The notes below the pieces were generated by a model, which did not search any database, was not told the DNA's origin, and saw only the letters and a program-made list of their open reading frames with translations. 59,286 nt of DNA from NCBI GenBank assembly GCA_016210745.1, contig JACQTO010000083.1, forward strand, positions 1 through 59,286. The letters are read 5' to 3'. Positions 1-8,820 of the stretch are shown here, one piece after another. Position numbers and translations under genes: made by a program. How positions within the stretch are numbered: the first letter of the stretch is position 1; each line of letters starts with the position of its first letter. Origin of the DNA: Betaproteobacteria bacterium (GTDB lineage Bacteria; Pseudomonadota; Gammaproteobacteria; Burkholderiales; SG8-39).

Positions 1-122
1 ATGGGCAGCACCTCGCCGCTCACGGGGTAGATCTATTAGGGGTAGAAGTAGTCCTAACAGACAGTCAGCCAGTCTTTTGTATCGATGAATTACTGCGACA
101 CCCCCGGTCCCATGATATTTGA
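1..122 (-). pseudogene. Stop-riddled 3' continuation of the phenylacetate-CoA ligase-like gene
   Basis: Read on the minus strand in the same frame as the gene at 123-836, this edge still encodes recognisable ligase sequence. After the terminal DIYG come a stop, then SNIMGPGVSQ, another stop, FIDTKD, more stops, and finally a frame ending GEVLP. The family has DIYGLSE, MGPGV, TKDG and GEVLP-like blocks in this order. At least five in-frame stops interrupt it. Most apparent changes would be G to T on the coding strand (GAA or GAG to TAA or TAG, GAC to TAC, GGG to TGG). The clustering at the window edge makes sequence or assembly error a serious alternative to true gene decay. Confidence 0.6.
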
Positions 123-836
123 CTAACCGTAAATGTCGATGGCTTCGAGCGATAGGCGCGCCTCTATTTCCTTGCGCATCGAATCGGTCCACGGCTCGGC
201 CCCGAATATGCCCAGTCGCAGAGAAGCCTTCTTGGGATCCAGTCCCTGGCGCTCGAATTCGTCGGCGATCGCGAGCATGTACGAGGGCGTTACCATGATG
301 ATTTCGGGCTTGAAGTCGGCGATGAGCTGCACCTGCCGTTCTGTTTGTCCGCCGCCGAAGGGAATCACCGCCAGTCCAAGGTACTCAGCGCCGTAGTGGG
401 CGCCGAGGCCGCCGGTGAACAGACCGTAGCCGTAGGACACGTGCACCTTGTCGCCCGGACGCGCGCCGGCGGCGCGGATCGAGCGCGCCATCAAGTGCGA
501 CCACATGGCGATGTCTTTTTTCGTATAGGCGACCACAGTCGCCTTGCCGGTAGTGCCGCTGGAGGCGTGAATGCGAACGATTCTGTCCATCGGCACGGCG
601 AACATGCCGAACGGGTAGGTATCGCGAAGGTCCGTCTTGGTGGTGAAGGGGAAACGCACCAGATCGCTCAAGCCCTTGAGATCTTCGGGTCTGACGCGGG
701 CTTCGTCGAATTTCCTGCGGTATTGCGGAACGTTGTCGTAGGCGTGTCGGATCTGTGACTTCATGCGCTCGAGCTGCAGTGCGCGCAGCTCGGCGATGCT
801 AGCCTTTTCGATCGGTTCCAGTGCAAACGCTGCCAT
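123..836 (-). CDS. paaK: Phenylacetate-CoA ligase family protein, N-terminal half
   Basis: This is an ANL-superfamily acyl-adenylate-forming CoA ligase of the PaaK type, which activates aryl acids such as phenylacetate with ATP and CoA in the cytoplasm. The ATP-binding loop is visible as HASSGTTGKATV (about residues 90-101), followed by YGYGLFTGGLGAHYGAE and FGAEPW blocks typical of PaaK. The open frame stops at 237 residues, while the family is usually about 430-440, so the C-terminal adenylation core and lid are missing or broken (see 1-122). The ATG at 834-836 has a strong GGGAGGA ribosome site. Substrate is not decided by sequence alone; phenylacetate or another aromatic acid is inferred from the family. 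Confidence 0.8.
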   Translation of the reverse strand: MAAFALEPIEKASIAELRALQLERMKSQIRHAYDNVPQYRRKFDEARVRPEDLKGLSDLVRFPFTTKTDLRDTYPFGMFAVPMDRIVRIHASSGTTGKATVVAYTKKDIAMWSHLMARSIRAAGARPGDKVHVSYGYGLFTGGLGAHYGAEYLGLAVIPFGGGQTERQVQLIADFKPEIIMVTPSYMLAIADEFERQGLDPKKASLRLGIFGAEPWTDSMRKEIEARLSLEAIDIYG

Positions 837-998
837 GAGTCCTCCCTCTCGCGGGCCCCTTACGGGCGCTGCGAGTTTAGCACTGTTTTATCGGGTACTG
901 GCGGGAAGCGATTTACGGATGGCTCGGGAATGAGTAACATAATCTGCGGATTGAGGCGCAGCTCAGGTTGTTGGAAGGAAAGGAGGGGAGGCGCGATC

Positions 999-2204
999 AT
1001 GTTCCTTGAAGCCAGATTCGAGCGGGTGGTCGAAAAACTCAGCAAGAAGGCGCCCATTCCGGTACGGCTCAAGCTGTGGACCGGGCGCAGCTACGACCTT
1101 GCGCCGGACCCGCCCGTCACCGTGACGATTCCGCGTCCCTCGGCTCTGCGCTATTTCTTGTCGCCGAATCTCAACAGCCTTGGAGAGGCCTATGTCGAAG
1201 GCCGAATCCAGGTCGAAGGCGCAGTTCATGACGTGTTCCGCGCTGCCGAATGCCTTGCGCGCAATGCCGCCTCGGCGGGGCATCAGGGACTCAAGCGTTT
1301 TGTGCGCCACGGCAGAAACCTCGACCGCAAGGCGATCGAGTATCACTACGACGTCTCCAACGACTTTTACCGGCTGTTCCTTGACGGCAACATGGTCTAC
1401 TCGTGCGCGTATTACCGCAGCGAGGACGATACGCTGCAGGCGGCGCAGGAACAGAAGCTGGATCACATTCTCAACAAGCTCATGGTCAAGCCCGGCGAGC
1501 GGCTGCTCGATATCGGCTGCGGCTGGGGCGCGCTGATCTTACGCGCGGCACAGAAGTATGGGGCGATCGCCACCGGGATTACGCTATCGAAGAATCAGTA
1601 CGATCTCGCCAGGCAGCGCATCGTCGAGGAGGGCCTGGAAGGGCGCTGTGAAGTGCGCCTGCAGGACTACCGCGATATCCCTGAGGAAGGCGCTTTCGAC
1701 AAGATTACGAGTGTCGGCATGTTCGAGCATGTGGGACTAAAGAATTTGCATGCCTATTTCGCCAAGATCTGCCGAGTCCTCAAGGACGGCGGACTGGTTC
1801 TCAACCACGGCATCACGGCAAGCGATCCGGACAGCCGATGGACTTCAATGGGCGCTGGGGAATTCATCGACCGCTATGTGTTCCCGCATGGCGAGTTGCC
1901 GCACGTGTCCCTGTTGCTGCAGGAAATGGCGCGCGCCGGCCTGGAAGTGGCGGACGCCGAATCGCTGCGCCGGCACTACGCCCGCACCTGCTTCGAGTGG
2001 GCAACCCGGCTCGAAGCCAATCGAGACAAAGCCGTTACCGCCGCGGGCGAAAAGCGCTTCCGCATCTGGCAGATCTACCTCGCCGGATGCGCCCACGGAT
2101 TTGCCAAGGGCTGGATGAACATCTATCAGGTCCTCGCGTGCAAGGCGGGGGCGAGGGGTCTAAGCCCGCTGCCGCTGACGCGCGAGTACATGTACCCGCG
2201 CTGA
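999..2204 (+). CDS. cfa: Cyclopropane-fatty-acyl-phospholipid synthase family methyltransferase
   Basis: SAM-dependent methyltransferase that adds a methylene group across double bonds of membrane phospholipid acyl chains. The SAM-binding motif is LDIGCGWGALIL. The flanking AIEYHYDVSNDFYRLFLD and MVYSCAYY blocks are characteristic of the CFA synthase family, as are FDKITSVGMFEHVG and the C-terminal TCFEWATRLE. An in-frame upstream start exists at 930, but the ATG at 999 has a textbook AGGAGGGG site and begins where homology begins, giving 401 residues. It is transcribed divergently from the ligase gene, with about 160 bp between them. CFA synthases usually raise acid and stationary-phase tolerance; regulation is not visible here. 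Confidence 0.92.
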   Translation: MFLEARFERVVEKLSKKAPIPVRLKLWTGRSYDLAPDPPVTVTIPRPSALRYFLSPNLNSLGEAYVEGRIQVEGAVHDVFRAAECLARNAASAGHQGLKRFVRHGRNLDRKAIEYHYDVSNDFYRLFLDGNMVYSCAYYRSEDDTLQAAQEQKLDHILNKLMVKPGERLLDIGCGWGALILRAAQKYGAIATGITLSKNQYDLARQRIVEEGLEGRCEVRLQDYRDIPEEGAFDKITSVGMFEHVGLKNLHAYFAKICRVLKDGGLVLNHGITASDPDSRWTSMGAGEFIDRYVFPHGELPHVSLLLQEMARAGLEVADAESLRRHYARTCFEWATRLEANRDKAVTAAGEKRFRIWQIYLAGCAHGFAKGWMNIYQVLACKAGARGLSPLPLTREYMYPR

Positions 2205-2266
2205 ATCACCGGAAGTACCACATCAACAGGGCATCTACCAAGGATTGCCCCGTCGATGGAAGCGTC

Positions 2267-2752
2267 TCAGAGCAGTCCGTCGAGAACCGACTTTGGGCTG
2301 ATGAGCGGCCTTTCCGGCTCCGCAATAGAGGAGAGAAGGCTGAGGTCGGCGTATTCGAAGCCCGGGCCCACCGAACAACCCACCAGTGCGTACGAACCCA
2401 GCGGGCGTGCCGCCTGCCACCAGCCGGCCGAAACGACGTGCACAGGCACAGACGTGCTTGAAACGGGGCCGAGCGTGGCGCTGGAGACCGCTCCGCCGTC
2501 AGGCCCGACACTCAGGAGTTCGAGCGGCGAGCCTTCGTACCAGTGCCAGGCCTCGTCCGAAAGCACGCGGTGCCAGCGGCTGAACGCACCTTCGGCCAGA
2601 AGGAAGTAGATGACGGTGAGTGCGGCGCGTCGGCTGCGCGAGTCCGATGGCGACACGAGCAGTTGAGAGCGGAACACCTCGGCAAAGTGTCCGCCCTCGG
2701 GATGGGGCTCAAGCCCGAGCAGGCTGATCAGTTCGGCAGCGCGAGCATGCAT
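2267..2752 (-). CDS. Cupin superfamily protein (DUF985, Cupin_5)
   Basis: Single-domain cupin of the DUF985/YML079-like family. Diagnostic blocks are PHPEGGHFAEVFRS near the start, IYFLL, SRWHRVLSDEAWHWYEGSPLEL in the barrel core, and ARPLGSYALVGCSVGPGFEYADL near the end. The His and Glu residues in the core could bind a metal or small ligand, but no reaction is established for the family. The ATG at 2752 starts the conserved part; a TTG at 2782 in the same frame would add ten residues and has no better ribosome site. The gene converges on cfa with about 60 bp between them. Confidence 0.85.
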   Translation of the reverse strand: MHARAAELISLLGLEPHPEGGHFAEVFRSQLLVSPSDSRSRRAALTVIYFLLAEGAFSRWHRVLSDEAWHWYEGSPLELLSVGPDGGAVSSATLGPVSSTSVPVHVVSAGWWQAARPLGSYALVGCSVGPGFEYADLSLLSSIAEPERPLISPKSVLDGLL

Positions 2753-2842
2753 GGGTGAGAGCGCAAATCTTTCGTTTATCAAACTTACGGCAGTCGTCGC
2801 GCCATTCTCCGTGGCCCTCTCGGTGCCTATCGATCTTACCGA

Positions 2843-3802
2843 TCACTGCGGAATCGGGATGCCGGCCTTGGTCATCAGGCTCGTCCACTTGGCCGAATCA
2901 TCGTTCAGAAAGCGCGCGAACTCTTCGGGCGAACTCCCCACGGGCGTCGATCCGATCGCGGTCAGCCGCTCGTTCACGACCGGCACCTGCAGTATTCGCG
3001 CGACTTCGGTGCTGATTTTCACGATGATCTCTTTCGGCATTCCGACCGGACCAAGCAACCCGTACCAGCCCACTGCTTCGTAGCCGGCGACGCCGGCTTC
3101 GGCGACGGTCGGATAATCAGGGAACAGGGAGGAGCGCTGGCTGCTCGTCACCGCAAGCGCTTTGAGCGTTTTCGCCTGTATATGCTTCAGCACCGCCGGC
3201 GGCGGGCCGAACATGACTTCGACCTGTCCGCCGATCAGATCGCTCACCGCCTGGCCGATGCCTTTGTAGGGCACGTGCGTCATCTTCGTTCCCGTCAGTC
3301 CCATGAACAGCTCCGCAGCCAGATGCGAAGCGGAACCGACGCCTGAGGAAGCGAAGTTCAGCTTGCCAGGACGGGCCTTGATATAGGCGATGAATTCCTT
3401 GGTCGAGGAAACCGGCACTTGAGCGTTCAAGAGCAGCATGTAGGGCGGGGCGGTTACCAAGGATATCGGTGCCAGATTCTTGATGTTGGAGGCTACCACT
3501 GCGCCGCTTGCTGCCATGAGCAGCGTATAGCCATCGGGCTTCGACTTGGCCACAGCGTTGGCGCCGACGATTCCCGCAGCGCCGGACCTGTTGTCCACGA
3601 CAATAGGCTGATGCCAGATCTCCGATAGACGCTGTCCGATCACCCGCCCCAGGATGTCGGCGCCGCCCCCGGGCGGGAAGGGCACGACCATGGTGATCGA
3701 TCGGCTCGGATAGGCATCTGCCGCCTGGGCGGGCGAGGCGATGGCAAGACACGCGATCGCCAGCAACAGCGCACAGCGCCAATTCAAAAGATCATGTCTC
3801 AT
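2843..3802 (-). CDS. Bug/TctC-family periplasmic solute receptor
   Basis: Extracytoplasmic binding protein of the tripartite tricarboxylate transporter (Bug) family, 319 residues. A Sec signal peptide (hydrophobic ALLLAIACLAIASPAQA) precedes the typical mature start YPSRSITMVVPFPPGGGADILGR. Later family hallmarks are AGIVGANAVAKSKPDGYTLL, the HVPYKGIGQAVSDLIGGQV block, and PTVAEAG. Ligands of Bug proteins are usually carboxylates. A good GAGGAG ribosome site precedes the ATG. The gene starts 30 bp after the stop of the large flavoprotein at 3833-6778 on the same strand, so the two are probably co-transcribed. No TctA or TctB membrane subunit is nearby. The ligand may be related to the substrate of that oxidoreductase, which is inference. 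Confidence 0.93.
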   Translation of the reverse strand: MRHDLLNWRCALLLAIACLAIASPAQAADAYPSRSITMVVPFPPGGGADILGRVIGQRLSEIWHQPIVVDNRSGAAGIVGANAVAKSKPDGYTLLMAASGAVVASNIKNLAPISLVTAPPYMLLLNAQVPVSSTKEFIAYIKARPGKLNFASSGVGSASHLAAELFMGLTGTKMTHVPYKGIGQAVSDLIGGQVEVMFGPPPAVLKHIQAKTLKALAVTSSQRSSLFPDYPTVAEAGVAGYEAVGWYGLLGPVGMPKEIIVKISTEVARILQVPVVNERLTAIGSTPVGSSPEEFARFLNDDSAKWTSLMTKAGIPIPQ

Positions 3803-3832
3803 GCTAGTTTCTCCTCTGTTTAGAGCTTCTTC

Positions 3833-6778
3833 TCATGAAAACCGTCGCGGCAAGAATGGCCGCAGGTCATAACCGGGATCCCGGCCGAGCACCAGTGCTG
3901 CAATGATCCGGCCAGTAACAGGACCAAGCGTCATTCCGTTTTGTACCACAGCGTGAAACAACCCGGGCATTTGCGCGGACTCGCCGATAACCGGCGGCGT
4001 CGAGAACGCAACGCCGACCCACGAGCGAATGACAAGCAGGTAGCCAAGCGAGGGCAACATGTCGCGGACGATCGCAAGGTTGCCTGCGAACCCGTCGCCT
4101 GAAGCGCGCATGCGCTTCGAATACGAATCGAATATCGCCTTCCAGCCTCCGCCGATAAGCAGATTGCCGTTTGCGGACTGTTTCAGCGTAAGGCGCCGGC
4201 TCGCATGGGCGAGGTAGTAGCTGATTGCCGGCGCTGCTTCCGTCACCAGCATCTGGATTGGATTGGGCCGCACCGGGATCGACTCGCCCACGAGCGCAGC
4301 GATCGATCCGGCCCACGCACCGGCGGCGTTCACCAGCCGCTTCGCGCCGAAAGTTCCGCGCTCGGTTTTAACGACAAATCCCGTGCTCGCGCGCTCGATG
4401 CCGAGCACCTCGGTTTGAGCGTAAAGACGCGCACCGGCTTCAAGCGCAGTAGCGAGCACTGCGGGGGAGGCCTTGAGCGGGTTGATTTTGCCTTCGTCGC
4501 GCGAGAGCGATGCAGCGAGAATGCTTGGCGCCAAAAGGGGGAGCAACGCCCGGGCCGCGTCCCCGCTCAACATTTCGATGTCCAAGCCCGCCTTTCGCTC
4601 GAGATCGACCTTGCGCTCAAGACGCGCAAGACCAGCCTCGTCATCTGCCACCGTCAGTCCGCCGCAAATCTCGACTTCGATGCCGGGTGCGGCTTGTTTG
4701 GCGAAATCCGCCCACAAGCGCCCGGAGTCGCGCTGAAGCACGAGGGTCGAGAGGGAAGCGCGAGCGGCATCCGAAGCGAAATCGGTGATTCCGAAAGTCT
4801 GGAACTGCACATGCAGGTTGCCGGCATTGGCGCCTGAGGCCTGTGCATGCGGGTCCCCGCGCTCGAGCACAGCAACTTCTTCGCCGCTGCGCGCGAGTTC
4901 CAGCGCAGTGCAGAGACCGATGATGCCGCCGCCGATTATGAGCGTGCCGAAATCGCCGAGGCGGTCTTGACTCGCGATGCGCCGGTTAGTCTCCATCAGA
5001 GGCGCAGGCGTGAGGAGCTCCGGGCGCTCCATTGCGATCGCGTCGATGGCGACCGGCTTGATCGGGGCTTGCGAGTGAGCAAAGCTCGCCTCGCTCAACG
5101 GTTTGCCGGTTCGCTCGGCGAGCATTCGCGCGACCGCGTGCGAGCAATAGCGGCCCTGGCAATGGCCCATGCCGGCGCGCGTGGCGCGCTTGATCGAAGG
5201 CCCATCGATTGCGCCGCGTTCTATCTCTCGGCGTATAGCGCCGAAGGCGACGTCTTCGCAGCGGCAGGCGATAGTGTCGTCGCTTGCCACTCGGTCCGCC
5301 AACTCGGGCATGAAAAACACCCGCGCCAGGGCAGTCTGAAAGCGCGTCTCGCGCTCCAAGCGCTGCCGCGCCCGGGCGAGTTCTGCGGAAACGTTTGCGC
5401 TCGTGCCGCCAAGATCCTTGGCGGCCATGGTCCCGGCGATCGCGCCTTGCGCAAGCGCAATGTGCGCGCCCCAGACGCCGCCGGCGTCCCCCGCGGTAAA
5501 GACGTCGCCAATCGTCGTGCGCATATCCCGGTCGCGCTTTGCTAGGAGGGTGGTTCCATCGCGGCTATCGATCTCGTGAGCGCATCCGATCAGGCGCGTG
5601 ATCTCGTTCGCAGGCGCAAATCCATAGCCGGTACAGATCGCATCGACTTCGAATTGCCGCTCGCTTCCCCCGACAATGTTGCCTGCGGTATCGAGTGCAG
5701 CGATCACCGCGCGCTCGGCGCAACCGCTGCCTTCGACCCGTGCGAGAACGTGGCGATAGAAGAGGGGAACGCCGCGCTGGCGCAAAGCCGCGACATAGGT
5801 CGCTCCCTGCCACGCGAGGTCGGGCCGCGTCCGTGCAAGCTGCGCTAAATCTGCGCCGCGCGCGCCAAATACCGGTTGTGCCGCCTCGGCAACGGCGACC
5901 ACGCGAACACCGCTCGCGCTCAGGTCGGCGGCGACCTGAAAGTTCAGCGGGCCGTTTCCGGCGATGAGAACTCGCGTACCGGGCGCCACGCGATAAGAGC
6001 GAGCGAGGGTTTGAGCGGCGCCGGTGGTCATGACACCTGGAAGCGTCCAACCGGGTACCGGCCAGGATCGCTCGTAGGCGCCGGCAGCGACAATCAGCTT
6101 GTCGGCGGTCCACGAAAGCGATCCGGCGCGATCGACGGCGCGAGCGATGACGCCGCCTTGCGGCCGGGCCTGCGTATCCCACACGGTGACTTGATCGAAA
6201 ATGCGCACGCCGCGCGAGCGCACGCGCCTGACCAGTTCAGCACCCTTCCCGAATTGGCTGTCGCTGGGCTTGCCGCCTCGAAACCGGTGGCTCTCCCCGA
6301 GCGGTTTGAAGTACTGGCCGCCGGCTGCCGGGCGCTCATCGAGAATCACAACTTCAACGCCAAGCTCAGAGGCGGCATCGGCGGCCGCAAGACCAGCCGG
6401 ACCTGCGCCGAGTACGAGCACAGCGCAATGCTGCTCGCGCGGTTGCGCCGCCGGCGTTGCACCGGCATTCGGTGCGGGGCTCGTTTCGATCCGCATGCCG
6501 GATTTGACGATGGTCATGCAGGCGCGCTCGCCGGGGCGGCCATCGATCGTGACCCGGCAATCGAAGCAGACGCCAATGCCGCAATACAAACCGCGCGGGG
6601 AGCCCTGTATTGTCTTTCGCAGGGCGAGATGTCCCGCTGCGGTAAGCGCTGCGGCGACCGTTTCTCCTTCCAACGCCGCGACGGGGCACCCATCGAGCAG
6701 TATTTCGATCGGCGAACCGGCACGCTCGATGCCTTGCCGAGCAAGGCGCAGCGGGCTTCTTCGGGAATCGTCCAACAT
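3833..6778 (-). CDS. Three-module Fe-S flavoprotein oxidoreductase (HcnA-HcnB-HcnC / opine-oxidase-like fusion)
   Basis: A 981-residue protein with modules normally found on separate subunits. Residues ~20-100 form a [2Fe-2S] ferredoxin-like domain with Cys66, Cys71, Cys74 and Cys87. Residues ~115-460 form a pyridine-nucleotide-disulfide-type flavin domain with GAGPAG at 124-129. Residues ~500-555 form a BFD-like [2Fe-2S] domain with Cys505, Cys507, Cys540 and Cys545. Residues ~608-981 are a D-amino-acid-oxidase-type FAD domain with GGGIIG at 616-621. The same modules build HcnABC, opine oxidase and related amino-acid dehydrogenases. The expected role is membrane- or electron-carrier-linked oxidation of an amino acid or amine; the substrate cannot be named. 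The start at 6778 has only a weak ribosome site. Confidence 0.88.
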   Translation of the reverse strand: MLDDSRRSPLRLARQGIERAGSPIEILLDGCPVAALEGETVAAALTAAGHLALRKTIQGSPRGLYCGIGVCFDCRVTIDGRPGERACMTIVKSGMRIETSPAPNAGATPAAQPREQHCAVLVLGAGPAGLAAADAASELGVEVVILDERPAAGGQYFKPLGESHRFRGGKPSDSQFGKGAELVRRVRSRGVRIFDQVTVWDTQARPQGGVIARAVDRAGSLSWTADKLIVAAGAYERSWPVPGWTLPGVMTTGAAQTLARSYRVAPGTRVLIAGNGPLNFQVAADLSASGVRVVAVAEAAQPVFGARGADLAQLARTRPDLAWQGATYVAALRQRGVPLFYRHVLARVEGSGCAERAVIAALDTAGNIVGGSERQFEVDAICTGYGFAPANEITRLIGCAHEIDSRDGTTLLAKRDRDMRTTIGDVFTAGDAGGVWGAHIALAQGAIAGTMAAKDLGGTSANVSAELARARQRLERETRFQTALARVFFMPELADRVASDDTIACRCEDVAFGAIRREIERGAIDGPSIKRATRAGMGHCQGRYCSHAVARMLAERTGKPLSEASFAHSQAPIKPVAIDAIAMERPELLTPAPLMETNRRIASQDRLGDFGTLIIGGGIIGLCTALELARSGEEVAVLERGDPHAQASGANAGNLHVQFQTFGITDFASDAARASLSTLVLQRDSGRLWADFAKQAAPGIEVEICGGLTVADDEAGLARLERKVDLERKAGLDIEMLSGDAARALLPLLAPSILAASLSRDEGKINPLKASPAVLATALEAGARLYAQTEVLGIERASTGFVVKTERGTFGAKRLVNAAGAWAGSIAALVGESIPVRPNPIQMLVTEAAPAISYYLAHASRRLTLKQSANGNLLIGGGWKAIFDSYSKRMRASGDGFAGNLAIVRDMLPSLGYLLVIRSWVGVAFSTPPVIGESAQMPGLFHAVVQNGMTLGPVTGRIIAALVLGRDPGYDLRPFLPRRFS

Positions 6779-6975
6779 GAATGGTCACGGACCTATTCTG
6801 ATCGCGCCATCCGTTTACCCCGGGGATCGGCGCGAAAACTGCGTGATGCGTCCGATGGTGAGTGTAACCGCTCAAGTGTTGGCGTCACAAGCATGCAAAG
6901 CTGCGAGACCGGTCGGTGGCAGCAAGCGGAAAAACGTTGCATCATTAGCATTTGCCGGTTCACGGGGAGAAGAAG

Positions 6976-7938
6976 ATGCACAACGCAGCCATCCGAATCG
7001 CCGCAGGAATCGTTGCGCTGGTGATGTTCTCGCCGGCGCAAGCGCAGGACCGTTTCCCAAGTCGCCCGATTCGCATCGTGGTCGGCTATTCCGCCGGCGG
7101 CGGCAACGACATCTTCGCTCGCCTGATTTCAACCAAGATGTCCGAACGTCTGGGCCAGCCTGTCGTCGTGGAAAATCGGCCTGGAGCGGAATCAGCGATC
7201 GCAGCGGAGTTGGTTGCCCGTTCGCCTGCCGACGGTTACACGCTCCTGAGCGGCGCCAGCGGACCGATGACGGTGGCGCCTGCCATGCATTCGAAGCTCA
7301 AGTACTCGCCCAAGGACTTTGTTCCGATCTCGATCATCGGCGAGTATTCGTTGATGCTGGTGGTGAGTTCTCAGATGCCGGTGAAATCGGTCAAGGAATT
7401 GATCGAATACGCCAAGGCGAACCCGGCGAAAGTGAATTACTCGTCGACCGCACCGCCGTTTCAGTTGGTCACCGAGCTCTTTAAACAGAAAACGGGCACC
7501 AAGTTCGAGCACATTCCCTATAAGGGCGGCGCAGACGCGGTCAACGCAGTGGCCTCGGGCGAGGTGACCATGGCCATCAATAACATGCCGACGATCTCCA
7601 TCCAGCTCAAAAGCGGCAGGCTGCGCGGTCTTGCGGTGACTACCGCCGAGCGCATGCCCGGATGGCCTGAGGTGCCCACGATGTCCGAAGCAGGGGTGCC
7701 CGATATGGTCTTCAAACTGTGGATCGGCCTGGTCGCACCCGCCGCGACGCCGCCAGCGATCGTCCGCCGGCTGCAGCAGGAGGTCGCCTATGCCGTGCGT
7801 CTTCCCGATACGCGCGAAAAAATGCGAACTTTGGGCATTACTCCAGTGGGCAATACATCGGAAGAGTTCGGCGCGATCATCGCTGCCGAGCTGAAACGCT
7901 GGACCGAAATCGCGACTGCGGCGAAGCTCCGCGATTGA
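6976..7938 (+). CDS. Bug/TctC-family periplasmic solute receptor
   Basis: Second Bug receptor, 320 residues. The signal peptide (AAGIVALVMFSPAQAQ) leads into FPSRPIRIVVGYSAGGGNDIFARL. ARSPADGYTLLSG, the HIPYKGGADAVNAVASGEV block and PEVPTMSEAGVPD match the family. The ATG at 6976 has a GGGGAGA site six bases upstream, which is why it is preferred over an in-frame TTG at 6952. It is divergent from the flavoprotein gene, sharing a ~200-bp intergenic region, and convergent with the arylmalonate decarboxylase homologue at 7969. It was likely acquired or duplicated with a catabolic gene; ligand unknown. Confidence 0.93.
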   Translation: MHNAAIRIAAGIVALVMFSPAQAQDRFPSRPIRIVVGYSAGGGNDIFARLISTKMSERLGQPVVVENRPGAESAIAAELVARSPADGYTLLSGASGPMTVAPAMHSKLKYSPKDFVPISIIGEYSLMLVVSSQMPVKSVKELIEYAKANPAKVNYSSTAPPFQLVTELFKQKTGTKFEHIPYKGGADAVNAVASGEVTMAINNMPTISIQLKSGRLRGLAVTTAERMPGWPEVPTMSEAGVPDMVFKLWIGLVAPAATPPAIVRRLQQEVAYAVRLPDTREKMRTLGITPVGNTSEEFGAIIAAELKRWTEIATAAKLRD

Positions 7939-7968
7939 GAGCGCTTACGATTCTTACCTCAGGAGGTC

Positions 7969-8694
7969 TCAGGCGGCCGTTTTCTCGCTGAAGAGGCGTC
8001 CGAATCCGGGTACGGCCCCGCTATGGCCCACGAGGCGAACGGCTGAGCGAAATGCCGCAGGTGTGCTAGCCACTACGGGTACGCCGGTAGCTGCCTCCAG
8101 AGGCACGGCCAAGTCGAGGGTGCGAAATCCGCCGCACGAAATAAGAATCGCATCGGCTCCGGGCGAGGCGCGAAACACGCGCTCTCCGAGTTCCTGCAGC
8201 TTGTCCTGCGACACATCCTTGGCCACACCGATCCGGTCGAGGTGGAGTCCCTCCAGTGCGAGTACCTCGAATCCGGATTCGGTGAGGAAACCCCGCAACC
8301 GATTGTTCACTTCGTCGATGTAGGCGGTGCCCACGGCTACTCGCTTGGCACCCACGGCGCGCAGTCCCTCGACGACGCCTGCGCTCATGCTGCTCGTCGG
8401 GAGCCCCGTGGCGCGATGTACGGAGTCGATCAGTTCTTGGTTGAAAGCTGCGCCTTTGAAAAACGTGAGCGACGTGCCCATGATCGAGAGCGCGCTGACG
8501 CCCCGCGAGCACAGATCGCGCGCTAGAACCGTGATGCGGTCGATCACCGATTCGTAGCCTTCGGGAGTCATCCATCCCAGGCCCAGGCCGGCGGCAATGA
8601 ATTTCACGCTTCCCCCGTACATGCGTGGCCCTTCCTCGGGCACGAGGCCCGCGGCCGGCGGAACGATGAGTCCAATGGTTGGAACATTCGGCAT
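7969..8694 (-). CDS. Arylmalonate decarboxylase-like (Asp/Glu racemase superfamily)
   Basis: A 241-residue member of the Asp/Glu/hydantoin racemase superfamily that lines up end to end with Bordetella arylmalonate decarboxylase (AMDase), a cofactor-free enzyme that decarboxylates alpha-aryl or alkenyl malonates. Shared blocks are TIGLIVPPAAGLVP, GLGLG.MTPEGY, IMGTSLTFFKGAAFN, GTAYIDEVN and LISCGG. The key AMDase residues are present at offset one: Gly73 (where racemases carry a second Cys), Thr74, Ser75, Tyr125, Cys187 and Gly188. A single catalytic Cys argues for decarboxylase over racemase activity. The ATG follows a GGGAGA ribosome site. The comparison is from memory, so substrate remains inferred; maleate isomerase-like enzymes are the main alternative. 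Confidence 0.85.
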   Translation of the reverse strand: MPNVPTIGLIVPPAAGLVPEEGPRMYGGSVKFIAAGLGLGWMTPEGYESVIDRITVLARDLCSRGVSALSIMGTSLTFFKGAAFNQELIDSVHRATGLPTSSMSAGVVEGLRAVGAKRVAVGTAYIDEVNNRLRGFLTESGFEVLALEGLHLDRIGVAKDVSQDKLQELGERVFRASPGADAILISCGGFRTLDLAVPLEAATGVPVVASTPAAFRSAVRLVGHSGAVPGFGRLFSEKTAA

Positions 8695-8820
8695 GGCAAT
8701 CTCCCTGATTTAGCCGTCATTCTTCGAGATTCTAGTCTTACGGCATCGCGCCCAATGATCTACGAGACAAGGTCGTGAGCGCAAGCGATTGTTGGCGTGG
8801 ACACCGATAGCCTGCGACGG

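Noticed and set aside
3833-6778. Calling the fusion hydrogen cyanide synthase
   Set aside because: Module content fits, but the same modules occur in opine and amino-acid dehydrogenases, and no other evidence for cyanide production is present.
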